From Oceanospirillaceae bacterium (lineage in GTDB: Bacteria; Pseudomonadota; Gammaproteobacteria; Pseudomonadales; Balneatricaceae): a DNA stretch of 64,000 nt. Position numbers and translations under genes: made by a program. The notes below the pieces were generated by a model. It had not been told where the DNA came from. It was given only the letters and a program-made list of their open reading frames with translations, and did not search any database. Below, piece by piece: positions 53,759 to 62,317 of the stretch. The stretch lies in the NCBI GenBank assembly GCA_013373085.1, contig JABXIM010000013.1, positions 79,204 through 143,203 on the forward strand, read 5' to 3'. The stretch's first letter is position 1. Each line of letters starts with the position of its first letter.

Positions 53759-55105
53759 ATGAGTGAGAGCGAAAGCAACGCCCCGCGGGAAGGCAGCCTC
53801 GAGGCACCGACGCGGCACCCGATCGACTGGCAATCGGACGAATTCAACAACAAGGACGCGCTCAACGCGGAGCTCGAGCGCGTGTTCGACATCTGTCACG
53901 GGTGTCGTCGCTGTGTCAGCCTGTGCGATGCCTTTCCGACGCTGTTCGACCTGGTGGACGAATCCGACACCATGGAAGTGGATGGCGTCGACAAGGCCGA
54001 CTACATGAAGGTTGCCGATCAGTGCTATCTCTGCGACATGTGCTACATGACCAAGTGCCCATACGTGCCGCCCCACGAATGGAATGTGGATTTTCCGCAC
54101 CTGATGTTGCGGGCCAAGGCGTTGCGTTTTCGCGAGCAGGGTGCGTCGTTTCGTGACAAGACTCTGACCAGTACCGACCGGGTGGGCAAGTTGGCGTCGA
54201 TCCCTCTGGTTGACGTGACCGTCAACGCGGTGAATGCCAATGCCGGGGCGCGCGGCTTGCTGGAAAAAACGCTCGGGGTGCACCATGAAGCGCCATTGCC
54301 CAGGTATCACAGCAAGACGCTGCGCAAGCGCGTGGCGAAGATGGACCGGCAGCTGACGCCCAAGGCGGTCAACGGAACCAGCGGCAAGGTGGCGCTTTTC
54401 GCCACCTGCTACGGCAACTACAACAAGCCGGACCTCGGAGAGGACCTGTACCGGGTCTATCAGCACAACGGCATCCAGATCGAGCTGGTGCCGCGGGAGC
54501 GCTGCTGCGGGATGCCCAAGCTCGAAATCGGCGATCTGGAGTCGGTGGCCCGGGCGAAGGAGGCCAATATCCCGGTGCTGGCGAAACTGGTCGACCAGGG
54601 TTACGACCTGATCGCGCCGGTGCCGTCCTGCGTACTGATGTTCAAACAGGAACTGCCACTGATGTTCCCGGACGACGCCGAGGTGGCCAAGGTTCGCGAC
54701 GCCTTTTTCGATCCGTTCGAATACCTCTGGCTGCGCTACAAAGGCGGCGAGCTGAAAACCGACTTCAAGCAGGGTCTGGGCGATATCAGCTACCAGGTGG
54801 CGTGCCACCTGAGGGTACAGAACATCGGTCTGAAAACCCGTGACGTGCTGAACCTGGTTCCCGATACCCGGGTACAGGCGCTGGAACGCTGTTCGGGTCA
54901 CGATGGCACCTATGCCGTGCGCGTGGAAACGCGGGACAAGTCGGTCAAGATTGCGCGTCCGGTGGTGCGCAAGGTCGATCAGCAGGCGGCGGATCATTTC
55001 GCCAGCGACTGCCCGATGGCCGCGACCCATATCGCCCATCTCAGCGAGACCGCCGGCGAGCCGGAGAGCCCGATGGCGCTGCTGCGCAAGGCCTACGGAA
55101 TCTGA
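53759..55105 (+). CDS. Fe-S oxidoreductase, HdrD/GlpC-like
   Basis: A 448-residue protein with two [4Fe-4S] motifs in the N-terminal part (CHGCRRCVSLC and CYLCDMCYMTKC) and two CCG-type domains after it (CCGMPKLEIGD near residue 245 and a second with CHLRVQ and CSGHDG, in which the typical Cys pair is altered). The form is that of GlpC/heterodisulfide-reductase subunit D-like proteins, which pass electrons. It lies between rubrerythrin and DUF3501 genes; the three form a conserved-looking unit. Function: likely an electron carrier for peroxide reduction; not proven. Confidence 0.85.
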   Translation: MSESESNAPREGSLEAPTRHPIDWQSDEFNNKDALNAELERVFDICHGCRRCVSLCDAFPTLFDLVDESDTMEVDGVDKADYMKVADQCYLCDMCYMTKCPYVPPHEWNVDFPHLMLRAKALRFREQGASFRDKTLTSTDRVGKLASIPLVDVTVNAVNANAGARGLLEKTLGVHHEAPLPRYHSKTLRKRVAKMDRQLTPKAVNGTSGKVALFATCYGNYNKPDLGEDLYRVYQHNGIQIELVPRERCCGMPKLEIGDLESVARAKEANIPVLAKLVDQGYDLIAPVPSCVLMFKQELPLMFPDDAEVAKVRDAFFDPFEYLWLRYKGGELKTDFKQGLGDISYQVACHLRVQNIGLKTRDVLNLVPDTRVQALERCSGHDGTYAVRVETRDKSVKIARPVVRKVDQQAADHFASDCPMAATHIAHLSETAGEPESPMALLRKAYGI

Positions 55106-55131
55106 CCGCCCCGAAGTACGAGGAGGACACC

Positions 55132-55728
55132 ATGACGAAACTGACCCGGGACGATCTCTGGTCGCTGGAAGTCTACGCCCAGCGGCGCAACGAATTCCGC
55201 ACCGAAGCCATGGCCCACAAGCGCCTGCGGCAGCTGCTCCTTGGCGAGCATCTGCGCCTGTTCTTCGAGGACAGGACCACCATCCGCTACCAGATACAGG
55301 AGATGCTGCGGGTCGAAAAACTGTTCGAGGCGCAGGAAATACAGGATGAGCTCGATGCCTACAATCCCCTGATCCCCGATGGCGCCAACTGGAAGGCGAC
55401 GATGATGATCGAGTACACCGACGTCGCCGAACGCCGCCGCCGTCTGGCCGAGCTGGTGGGGGTTGAGCAGCGGGTCTGGCTGCAGGTGGGCGATCTCGAC
55501 CGGATCACGCCCATCGCCGACGAGGACATGGAACGCAGCACCGACGACAAGACCTCGAGCGTGCATTTCCTGCGCTTCGAGCTGACCCCCGAGATGGTCG
55601 GCGCGGCCTGTGCCGGCGCCCCGATCAGCGCCGGTGTCGATCATCCGGCGTACAACATCGGGCCCGAAGAGGTGAATGAAGAGCTGCGCAAGGCGCTGGT
55701 GAGCGACCTGAAACCGGTCGCCCACTGA
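55132..55728 (+). CDS. DUF3501 family protein
   Basis: A 198-residue protein I assign to DUF3501. Its recognisable parts are LEVYAQRRNEFRTEAMAHKR, FEDRTTIRYQIQEMLRVEKLF and VHFLRFELTPEM. The N-terminal part is helical; no cofactor motif is seen and there is no signal peptide. It follows the Fe-S protein by 26 bases. Such genes are often found next to rubrerythrin and Fe-S oxidoreductase genes, but their biochemical role is unknown. Confidence 0.8.
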   Translation: MTKLTRDDLWSLEVYAQRRNEFRTEAMAHKRLRQLLLGEHLRLFFEDRTTIRYQIQEMLRVEKLFEAQEIQDELDAYNPLIPDGANWKATMMIEYTDVAERRRRLAELVGVEQRVWLQVGDLDRITPIADEDMERSTDDKTSSVHFLRFELTPEMVGAACAGAPISAGVDHPAYNIGPEEVNEELRKALVSDLKPVAH

Positions 55729-55750
55729 GGGGCCCGGAGCTGCGACGGCC

Positions 55751-56449
55751 TCAACGCAGTTTGCGTACCACGTTGATGCCGTCGCGCACCGTCAGAAATA
55801 CGTTTTCCACATCCGCATCCGCGGCGATACGGCGGTTCAGTTCGACCAGCGTATCGTCGATCTCGGATTCCGGCTGCAGCACTTTGCCGGACCAGAGCAC
55901 ATTGTCCAGCACGATGAGCCCGCCCGGGCGGGTCATCGTCTTGACGCGTTCGTAGTACTCCAGGTAATTGCGCTTGTCGGCGTCGATAAAGCTGAAATCC
56001 AGTGACAGATCGAGCGTTTCCAGGGTGTCCAGGGCGCGGCCGAAGATCACCTCGATCTTGTGACCGTGTTCGCTCCGATCGAAGAACCCCTGGGCGAACT
56101 CGATCGCGCGTGGGTTGGTTTCGCAGCAGATCAGGCGGCCATCATCGGGCATGCCTTCGGCGATCGACAGCGCCGAGTATCCGGTAAACATGCCGATTTC
56201 CAGCGCCACCTTCGGCTGTGCCAGTGCCGCCAGCATTTTCAACGTCCGGCCGACCAGGCGTCCCGACAGTTTTTGCGGCCAGCCCATGTTGGCGTTGGTG
56301 GCGTCGATCAATTCGCGCAGCAGATCGGGCTCGGCGCCGGTACTGAGAAAGGCATAGTCTTCGATGGCTTCGTTGACGATAAAGTCGGTCATGGTCGGCA
56401 AAAAGGCGTCGTGCGAAAGGGGGCGCAATCTTAGCACTTTTCCGGACAT
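55751..56449 (-). CDS. Class I SAM-dependent O-methyltransferase
   Basis: A 232-residue enzyme of the catechol/caffeoyl-CoA O-methyltransferase type. SAM-binding motif I is LEIGMFTGYSALSIAEGMP; the metal/catalytic region is FSFIDADKRNYLEYYE, and LIVLDNVLWSGKV follows. The start is placed at 56449, where a GGCGGA stands before the ATG; ATG 56392 is a fair alternative and gives the usual 213 residues. The substrate, a catechol-like compound, is unknown. Confidence 0.82.
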   Translation of the reverse strand: MSGKVLRLRPLSHDAFLPTMTDFIVNEAIEDYAFLSTGAEPDLLRELIDATNANMGWPQKLSGRLVGRTLKMLAALAQPKVALEIGMFTGYSALSIAEGMPDDGRLICCETNPRAIEFAQGFFDRSEHGHKIEVIFGRALDTLETLDLSLDFSFIDADKRNYLEYYERVKTMTRPGGLIVLDNVLWSGKVLQPESEIDDTLVELNRRIAADADVENVFLTVRDGINVVRKLR

Positions 56450-56564
56450 GGATCCGCCCGGCGTGTCATCGAGCTCACTCCGGAGGGAAATCCGCCTGTA
56501 TCGCATCGGTGGAATATGGGCCGTCGGCCCTTGTTCCATCCGGGGGATAGCGAAGCGGCGGGCG

Positions 56565-57611
56565 TCAGTCGGCCGTCAGCTGCGCCCAGTCGAAGCTGCG
56601 GATGCGGCGCGGCGCTATGTAATAGATCAGCGATCCGGTATGGATCTCCAGGTCCAGCGCCGGGTTGATCTCCGGCTGGCCGTCGGCCTCGACGTCGACC
56701 GCGATCAGCGTCGCCTGGTACCGTTCCTTTAACGGCGCGAACAATCTGCGGACCGGCAGTGGCGGCAGCCCTTCGGGGTAGCGGATGGCGTACTGCGTCA
56801 TGCCCTCGGCCGCGCTCAGCAACTGATGGTGCAGGGCGCTGGAGCCGGGGTCCATCGCGGCCTTGACCATCAGTTCCACCGCCACGGACGGGGTGCATTC
56901 GATGTTCGGGCAGTGGTGCTTGAGCAGACGCGCCAGCGCCTCGTCGCGGAAGTAGGCGATGGTATGGGCACCGGGATTGCGGCTATGGCTGTACAGCGCC
57001 GCCGCCAGAGTGCTGTCGTCTCGGGCACAGTCGATGATGATGCTCGATGCCCGATCGATGCAGGCGCGCTCCATTTCGGCGCCGTCGTTATAGGCGCTTA
57101 CGCGGACGAATTCGATATCGCCGGGCATCGGGTTTTCGATTTCGGCGCTGACACAGAGGCAGATTGTACGCTGCTGGTTGTGCTCGGCTTCTATCTGCAG
57201 CAGGCGCAGCAGGTGCGGCGTACGTTCGGGATCCCAGCCGATGACCAGGATGTGGCCGCTGAGGTTCACGTCTTTGAGGCCCATAAGCCCTTTTCTCCAT
57301 TGGTAGGCACTGAAGGCGGCGATCTTGCCGACGGTCATCGCGAACAGGCCGAGACCGAACGGAATCACCACCAGGGCGGTGTAGCGTTTGCCTGCCGGGG
57401 TCGAGGGCGAGAGATCGCCATACCCGACGGTGGAGGCGGTGACCACCAGCCAGTAAAGGTAGTCGTCTCCGGCCAGTGCGGTCTCGCCGAGTCCGCGCAG
57501 CACCAGCCAGTTGATCAGGATATAACTGGCGAGCAGAACCAGCAGACCCTGCCATTTCAGGTCCTGGAAATGGTGATAAATAAGCTTGCGCAGGCGTTTG
57601 ATCAGCGGCAT
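56565..57611 (-). CDS. Potassium channel with TrkA-N (RCK) domain
   Basis: A 348-residue inner-membrane channel. Two helices (about 20-38 and 75-100) flank a pore with the K+ filter TVGYGD (61-66). The cytoplasmic RCK domain starts at about 112 (LSGHILVIGWD), with a nucleotide-binding Rossmann fold; a TrkA-C-like portion may follow. The start ATG 57611 is set by the predicted first helix; longer frames lack sense. It probably regulates K+ flux and membrane potential. Confidence 0.88.
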   Translation of the reverse strand: MPLIKRLRKLIYHHFQDLKWQGLLVLLASYILINWLVLRGLGETALAGDDYLYWLVVTASTVGYGDLSPSTPAGKRYTALVVIPFGLGLFAMTVGKIAAFSAYQWRKGLMGLKDVNLSGHILVIGWDPERTPHLLRLLQIEAEHNQQRTICLCVSAEIENPMPGDIEFVRVSAYNDGAEMERACIDRASSIIIDCARDDSTLAAALYSHSRNPGAHTIAYFRDEALARLLKHHCPNIECTPSVAVELMVKAAMDPGSSALHHQLLSAAEGMTQYAIRYPEGLPPLPVRRLFAPLKERYQATLIAVDVEADGQPEINPALDLEIHTGSLIYYIAPRRIRSFDWAQLTAD

Positions 57612-58010
57612 CCGGTTGCAGCCTTTCGGAAGAGTCTGGCCGGGGATGTTAGCAACTGGGTGCAGAGCGGGCAAAGTGGCGAATGGCCGGGCCGGGGTGC
57701 AGAGGGCGGTAGGTGAGCACTGGATCAGAACTGGCGTGCAGCGGCCCAACAGAAGATACCGCGTCGCCGGGGGTCTAGCTGGTGCGGTCCGGTGACGCGG
57801 TCAAGGCACCCGACGGGCGGTTGCCGGGGGTTGGAGCGTTTTCCGGAACCCGCCGGCCCGTCCATACCCGGGACCAACGTTAGCCCGGACACTGTGAACG
57901 GGCAATTAGTCATTGGTCTTGTGCCCGTGCGGCTCGAGCTGGGGCTGGGGCGCTTTCGGTAAATCCCGTACAATGCGGGCCAGACAGGATTACTGACAGG
58001 AGTGTTTCAC
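57612..58010. other. 399-base GC-rich divergent intergenic region
   Basis: No gene is supported. A perfect inverted repeat ACCGCGTC/GACGCGGT (57758-57765 and 57794-57801) can form a 44-base hairpin, and GC-rich dyads follow up to 57890. TACAAT at about 57969 may be the -10 of the next gene. Confidence 0.4.
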
Positions 58011-58361
58011 TTGGATCCCCTCGTTCTCTTTCTGCTGACCGGCTTCGTTTCGATGTCGGCGGCGCTCAGCGCCGGTGCGATCAACAAACTGCCCGATGCC
58101 GACAAGCCGGCGATTGCCCAGACCCGCAACGGCCTGGTCAGCGTGGTGATGACCGGTAACCTCGCCGCTTTGACACTCATACTCGCGCTGGCCTATGGCT
58201 TTCGTCTGCTCGAATGGTGGATTCCGCTGCTGTGCGTCTTCATTACCTTCCCGGTGGTGCACCTGGTGTTCGTGCAGCGCCTGCTGGGGCCGGTAAAGAC
58301 ACTGTTCATGATGCTGCCGCTGGTGGTGGCCTCCATCGTCGCGCTGATTTACTACTGGTAA
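58011..58361 (+). CDS. Small membrane protein of unknown function
   Basis: A 116-residue protein with four hydrophobic helices and little else: about residues 3-25, 43-63, 68-90 and 95-115. A conserved-looking GAINKLPDADKPAIAQ loop separates the first two. The start is the TTG at 58011, with AGGAG eight bases upstream; the GTG at 58002 is too close to that ribosome site. It precedes rmuC by six bases and is likely co-transcribed. I do not recognise the family. Confidence 0.7.
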   Translation: MDPLVLFLLTGFVSMSAALSAGAINKLPDADKPAIAQTRNGLVSVVMTGNLAALTLILALAYGFRLLEWWIPLLCVFITFPVVHLVFVQRLLGPVKTLFMMLPLVVASIVALIYYW

Positions 58362-58367
58362 CGCGGC

Positions 58368-59870
58368 ATGGCGATGCTGGATCTTCCGAGCCTGTTGACC
58401 GGTGCCGGTGCCGGCGCCCTGCTGGCCGCCGTGCTGGTATTGCTCTGGGCCTCGGTCCGTCGCAGCCGCGATCTCGAACCGCTGCAGGCTGTCAGCCAGG
58501 AGCTGGCCCTGCTGCAGCAGCGGCAGCAGCAACTGCAGGAACAGACAGCCGAGGCGCGCGCGCTGCAGACGCAATGGCAGCAACGCTTCGAGCAGCGGGA
58601 CCGGGAAGCCCGGCAGCTGGAGCTGGCGCGGGCGCAACTGGTCGAACGGGTGCATCAGCTGGAGCGGCTGGAGGAGGAGAATGGCGACCTCGAACGCTCG
58701 CTCGAATCGGCGCAGCAACTGCTGAGCCGGCGCAACGAACAGCTGGTCGAGCTGGAAAGTCGCACCGAGGTCGAGCGTCAGGCGCAGGCGGAAAAACTCA
58801 GGCTCCTGACCGAGGCGCGCGATCAGCTGAAATCCGAGTTCCAGAATCTCGCCAATCGTATCTTCGATGAAAAGTCCGCGCGCTTCAGCGCCAGCAATCG
58901 TGACAGCATCGGCCAGCTGCTGACGCCGCTGCGCGAGCAGATCGGTGACTTCAAGCGGCGTGTCGAGGATGTCTACGACCGCGAAGCCAAGGACCGGCGT
59001 GCGTTGTCGGAGCAGATCCATCAGCTCAAGCAGCTCAACCAGCAGATGAGCCAGGATGCCATCAACCTGACACGGGCGCTCAAGGGCGAAAGCAAAACCC
59101 AGGGCAACTGGGGGGAAGTCGTGCTGGCGCGGGTATTGGAGTCCTCCGGGCTGCGGGCCGGATACGAGTTTGAAATGCAGGTGTCGCTCAACGAGGGCAG
59201 CAAGCGCTACCAGCCCGACGTCATCGTGCGCCTGCCGGACAACAAGGACGTCATCATCGACGCCAAGGTGTCACTGACGGCCTACGAGCAGTACTGCTCC
59301 AGCGAAGACGAGGCCGAACGGGCACGCCAGTTGCGCGACCACCTGCAATCACTGCGCAACCATGTCCGGGGGCTGGGTGACAAGGCGTATCAGGGGCTGG
59401 AAGGGGTGCGTACGCTGGACTTCGTGCTGCAATTCATCCCGATCGAGGGCGCTTTCCTGCTGGCCCTGGAACAGGATCCGGAGTTGATGCGCTATGCCTA
59501 CGAGCGCAATATCATCCTCGTCAGCCCGACCACGCTGCTGGTGACACTGCGCACCATCAACCATATCTGGCGCAATGAATATCAGAACCGCAACGCGCAG
59601 GAGATCGCGCGTCGCGGAGGCGAACTGATCGACAAGTTCGCCGGCTTCGTCGAGTCGGTGGACGATATCGGTCGTCATCTTGACCGGGGCCGCCAGGCCT
59701 GGGAAACGGCGCACAAGCGCCTCACCAGTGGTCGCGGCAGCCTGGTGAGCCAGGCGGCGGCGCTGCACCGGCTCGGCGCCGTGGGCAAGAAATCGCTGCC
59801 GCGCGGCGCTGATGACGAAATGGACGAGGAAGACGAAGCCGCCCTGGGGCTCGATGGAGGTGAGGCTTGA
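58368..59870 (+). CDS. rmuC: DNA recombination protein RmuC
   Basis: A 500-residue protein: an N-terminal membrane helix (about 8-28), a long coiled coil (about 40-160) rich in Gln, Glu, Arg and Leu, and the RmuC nuclease-like domain with KGESKTQGNWGEVVLARVLESSGL, DVIVRLPDNKDVIIDAKVSLTAYE and QFIPIEGAFLLALEQDPEL. RmuC limits inversions at short inverted repeats in E. coli and helps in phage resistance. Its C-terminus is acidic. It overlaps the following cyclotransferase-like gene. Confidence 0.94.
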   Translation: MAMLDLPSLLTGAGAGALLAAVLVLLWASVRRSRDLEPLQAVSQELALLQQRQQQLQEQTAEARALQTQWQQRFEQRDREARQLELARAQLVERVHQLERLEEENGDLERSLESAQQLLSRRNEQLVELESRTEVERQAQAEKLRLLTEARDQLKSEFQNLANRIFDEKSARFSASNRDSIGQLLTPLREQIGDFKRRVEDVYDREAKDRRALSEQIHQLKQLNQQMSQDAINLTRALKGESKTQGNWGEVVLARVLESSGLRAGYEFEMQVSLNEGSKRYQPDVIVRLPDNKDVIIDAKVSLTAYEQYCSSEDEAERARQLRDHLQSLRNHVRGLGDKAYQGLEGVRTLDFVLQFIPIEGAFLLALEQDPELMRYAYERNIILVSPTTLLVTLRTINHIWRNEYQNRNAQEIARRGGELIDKFAGFVESVDDIGRHLDRGRQAWETAHKRLTSGRGSLVSQAAALHRLGAVGKKSLPRGADDEMDEEDEAALGLDGGEA

Positions 59871-60505
59871 TTCAGGTACTGGGTTATGGATCGCTGCTGT
59901 CGGAAATCTCGGCGCGGGAGACCGTGCCGGGGCTGGAGCGCTTTCGTCTGGTGCGGGTGCCGGGCTACCGGCGCATTTTCAATAAGGTGGGTGTGGTATT
60001 TTTCAGTCGTCACGGTGCCTGCAGCGACAGCCTCGAAATCGCCTCCTGCGCGACGGAACCCGCCGTGGGATGCGAGATCGTCTGCTCGGCATTCGACTGT
60101 CCCGAAAGCGAGTTTCTGGAACTGTATGAGCGTGAGCACCGCTTTCGCTGGATCGAGGTGGAGGCCCTGGAGGCAGACGGTTCCTGCAGTACCGGTCGAA
60201 TCTGCACCCGTTATAGCGACGACGAATACCGTCTAAATAAATGCATTACCGAGTCGGAATATGAGCGCCGGGTCGGGCGTTACTATCGTGGACGGCTCTG
60301 GCGCGACGATATATTGCCGTTTCCCCGTTATCTGAGTTTCTGCCTGAGAGCGGCGGCGGAGCAGGGAGAAGGCGTGCTGGACAATTTCCTGGACAGCAGC
60401 TTTCTTGCCGACGGCAAAACCAGTCTGAGGCGTTACCTGGCGCAGCGGGAGCCCGTACTGGACTGGCTCAAAGCCGGCGCCGATTACGGCTATCGTGACA
60501 GCTGA
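59867..60505 (+). CDS. Gamma-glutamylcyclotransferase-like protein
   Basis: A 212-residue protein with the cyclotransferase-fold N-terminal motif LGYGSLLSE and a Glu-rich LYEREHRFRWIEVEAL segment. Translation begins at TTG 59867, overlapping the rmuC stop (TTGA), with a near-perfect GGAGGTGAGG ribosome site. C-terminal residues 120-212 are not of a known type. It is likely translationally coupled to rmuC. Function unknown. Confidence 0.72.
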   Translation: MIQVLGYGSLLSEISARETVPGLERFRLVRVPGYRRIFNKVGVVFFSRHGACSDSLEIASCATEPAVGCEIVCSAFDCPESEFLELYEREHRFRWIEVEALEADGSCSTGRICTRYSDDEYRLNKCITESEYERRVGRYYRGRLWRDDILPFPRYLSFCLRAAAEQGEGVLDNFLDSSFLADGKTSLRRYLAQREPVLDWLKAGADYGYRDS

Positions 60506-60551
60506 GGAACCTGGCTCTTTTTCTCGTCAAACATAAAGTTTTTCGTTGAAA

Positions 60552-60667
60552 ATCAAGATTCGATTCTGATATTTTTGCCGATAAATCAAAACGCATTTTT
60601 GAATTATTTGAGAATAATCAAGATTTAATATTGATGTTGGTTAAAATTGTCAAGATTTAATTTTGAT
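60552..60667. repeat. Four phased 19-bp palindromic repeats
   Basis: ATCAAGATTCGATTCTGAT (60552), ATCAAAACGCATTTTTGAA (60585), ATCAAGATTTAATATTGAT (60617) and GTCAAGATTTAATTTTGAT (60649) share a TCAA...TTGA/CTGA form. Their start-to-start distances are 33, 32 and 32 bp, about three helical turns each. The second copy is the weakest. The array is operator-like or iteron-like. Confidence 0.7.
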
Positions 60668-60780
60668 TTTTGTTATTTAACTGCCCAGAAACTTTCGGGC
60701 TTAAATATCGGTGAGGGCCACAACCGTTGACGAGGTGGCAAAAGGTATCCGCCTGATAGGCAATGAGTTTTGCTAAATAG

Positions 60781-60796
60781 CGGCAAACGTTTGCCG
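60781..60796. promoter_or_regulatory. Perfect palindrome like a LacI/PurR-family operator
   Basis: CGGCAAACGTTTGCCG is a perfect 16-bp palindrome with the central CG and GCAAACGTTTGC core of LacI/GalR-family operators, 160 bp upstream of ftsA. The regulator is not in the window. Confidence 0.55.
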
Positions 60797-60955
60797 ATAA
60801 AAAGTGGCAAGGGTTGTTGTTTTTTTGTACATTTTATTCCAATCTCTTGCTATGGAAGTTGTTGGCAATAGTGGGATGAGGATTGGCGCGTATCTTGCGT
60901 CTTTTATCGTAAAAGCCCCTTAGAACGCATCTCTATTTATTCGGACGATGGCAAG

Positions 60956-62212
60956 ATGGCAACTGGAAACAATATGATCGTCGGACTCGACATCGGTACC
61001 TCCAAGGTGGTCTGCCTGATCGGTGAGGAGAGTGCGAATGGCCGTCTTGAGCTGGTTGGAATCGGCTCGCACCCGTCCAACGGATTAAAACGCGGTGTGG
61101 TGGTGAATATTGAAGCCACCGTCAATTCTATTCAGCGGGCGGTGGAAGAAGCCGAGCTGATGGCCGGCTGCAAGGTACACTCGGTGACGGTCGGAATTGC
61201 CGGCAGTCATATCAGCAGCCTTAATTCTCACGGCATCGTCGCGGTGCGCGAACGGGAAGTCACGGAACAGGACCTTGACCGTGTGATCGATGCCGCCCGC
61301 GCAGTGGCGATACCGGCCGACCAGAAAATCATTCATATCTTGCCGCAGGAATATCTCATCGACAGCCAGGAGGGGATCAAGGAACCTCTCGGCATGTCCG
61401 GTGTGCGCCTCGAGGCCAAGGTTCATCTGGTAACGGGGTCGATCAACGCAGTACAGAATATCGACAAGTGCATCCGCCGCTGCGGTCTCGACGTCGATGC
61501 CATCGTGCTGCAGCCGCTGGCGTCGAGCTACGCGGTCCTGACCGAAGACGAGAAGGAACTCGGTGTTTGTCTGGTGGATATCGGCGGCGGTACCACCGAT
61601 ATCGCGGTCTTCACCGCTGGCGCCATCCGTTTCTCCAGCTCCATTCCGGTGGCGGGCGATCAGGTGACCAGCGACATCGCCATGGCGTTACGCACACCGA
61701 CCCAGAATGCCGAGGAACTGAAGGTCAAGTATGCCTGCGCACTGGCGCAGCTGACCCGGGCTGACGAAACCATCAAGGTACCCAGCGTCGGCGAGCGGCC
61801 GCCGCGCAGCCTTTCGCGCCAGGCGTTGGCCGAGGTCGTGGAGCCGCGCTACGACGAGCTGTTCACGCTGATTCAGGCGGAGCTGCGTCGCAGCGGTTTC
61901 GAGGACCTGGTCGCGTCCGGCATCGTGCTGACCGGCGGCACCGCAAAGATGGAAGGTGCGGTCGAGCTGGCCGAGGAAATTTTCCATATGCCGGTGCGCC
62001 TGTCCAGTCCGCAGGGTATCCACGGCATGGACGACATTATGCAAGATCCTATCTATGCCACCGGCATGGGCCTGCTGCTGTATGCCCGGCAGAACCTCGA
62101 CACCCGCGATTCGGCTGAAAGCGGCATGCGTGCCGAGGTTGTGATGTCTCCCGCCCGGCAGGGACCCGGGATCATGGAGCGAATGAAAGCCTGGTTTCAA
62201 GGAAACTATTGA
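60956..62212 (+). CDS. ftsA: Cell division protein FtsA
   Basis: A 418-residue actin-like ATPase that ties FtsZ to the membrane. Motifs: VGLDIGTSKVVCLIGE (phosphate 1), the 1C domain around KVHSVTVGIAGSHI, VDIGGGTTDIAVF (phosphate 2) and GIVLTGGTAKMEG (adenosine). The C-terminal amphipathic helix MERMKAWFQGNY is the membrane-targeting sequence. Normal length. In most relatives ftsQ precedes ftsA; here an AT-rich regulatory region and rmuC do. It has a weak ribosome site. Confidence 0.96.
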   Translation: MATGNNMIVGLDIGTSKVVCLIGEESANGRLELVGIGSHPSNGLKRGVVVNIEATVNSIQRAVEEAELMAGCKVHSVTVGIAGSHISSLNSHGIVAVREREVTEQDLDRVIDAARAVAIPADQKIIHILPQEYLIDSQEGIKEPLGMSGVRLEAKVHLVTGSINAVQNIDKCIRRCGLDVDAIVLQPLASSYAVLTEDEKELGVCLVDIGGGTTDIAVFTAGAIRFSSSIPVAGDQVTSDIAMALRTPTQNAEELKVKYACALAQLTRADETIKVPSVGERPPRSLSRQALAEVVEPRYDELFTLIQAELRRSGFEDLVASGIVLTGGTAKMEGAVELAEEIFHMPVRLSSPQGIHGMDDIMQDPIYATGMGLLLYARQNLDTRDSAESGMRAEVVMSPARQGPGIMERMKAWFQGNY

Positions 62213-62317
62213 GTTGCGGGCCCTTTGCCCGAGGTAGTAAAGCAGTTAAACGGAACGTAACGACACGCTGCCGACCGGACCCAGAAGCCGGCGCAGCATC
62301 TGGAGGGGAAAAGGAAA

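Larger units (their letters stand above)
60506..60955. other. 450-base AT-rich region upstream of ftsA
   Basis: This non-coding stretch differs strongly in composition from its GC-rich neighbours. It contains four phased 19-bp palindromes (60552-60667), a perfect 16-bp palindrome (60781-60796) and a likely ftsA promoter in the AT-rich part between 60815 and 60945. I see no tRNA or ORF. Confidence 0.6.
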
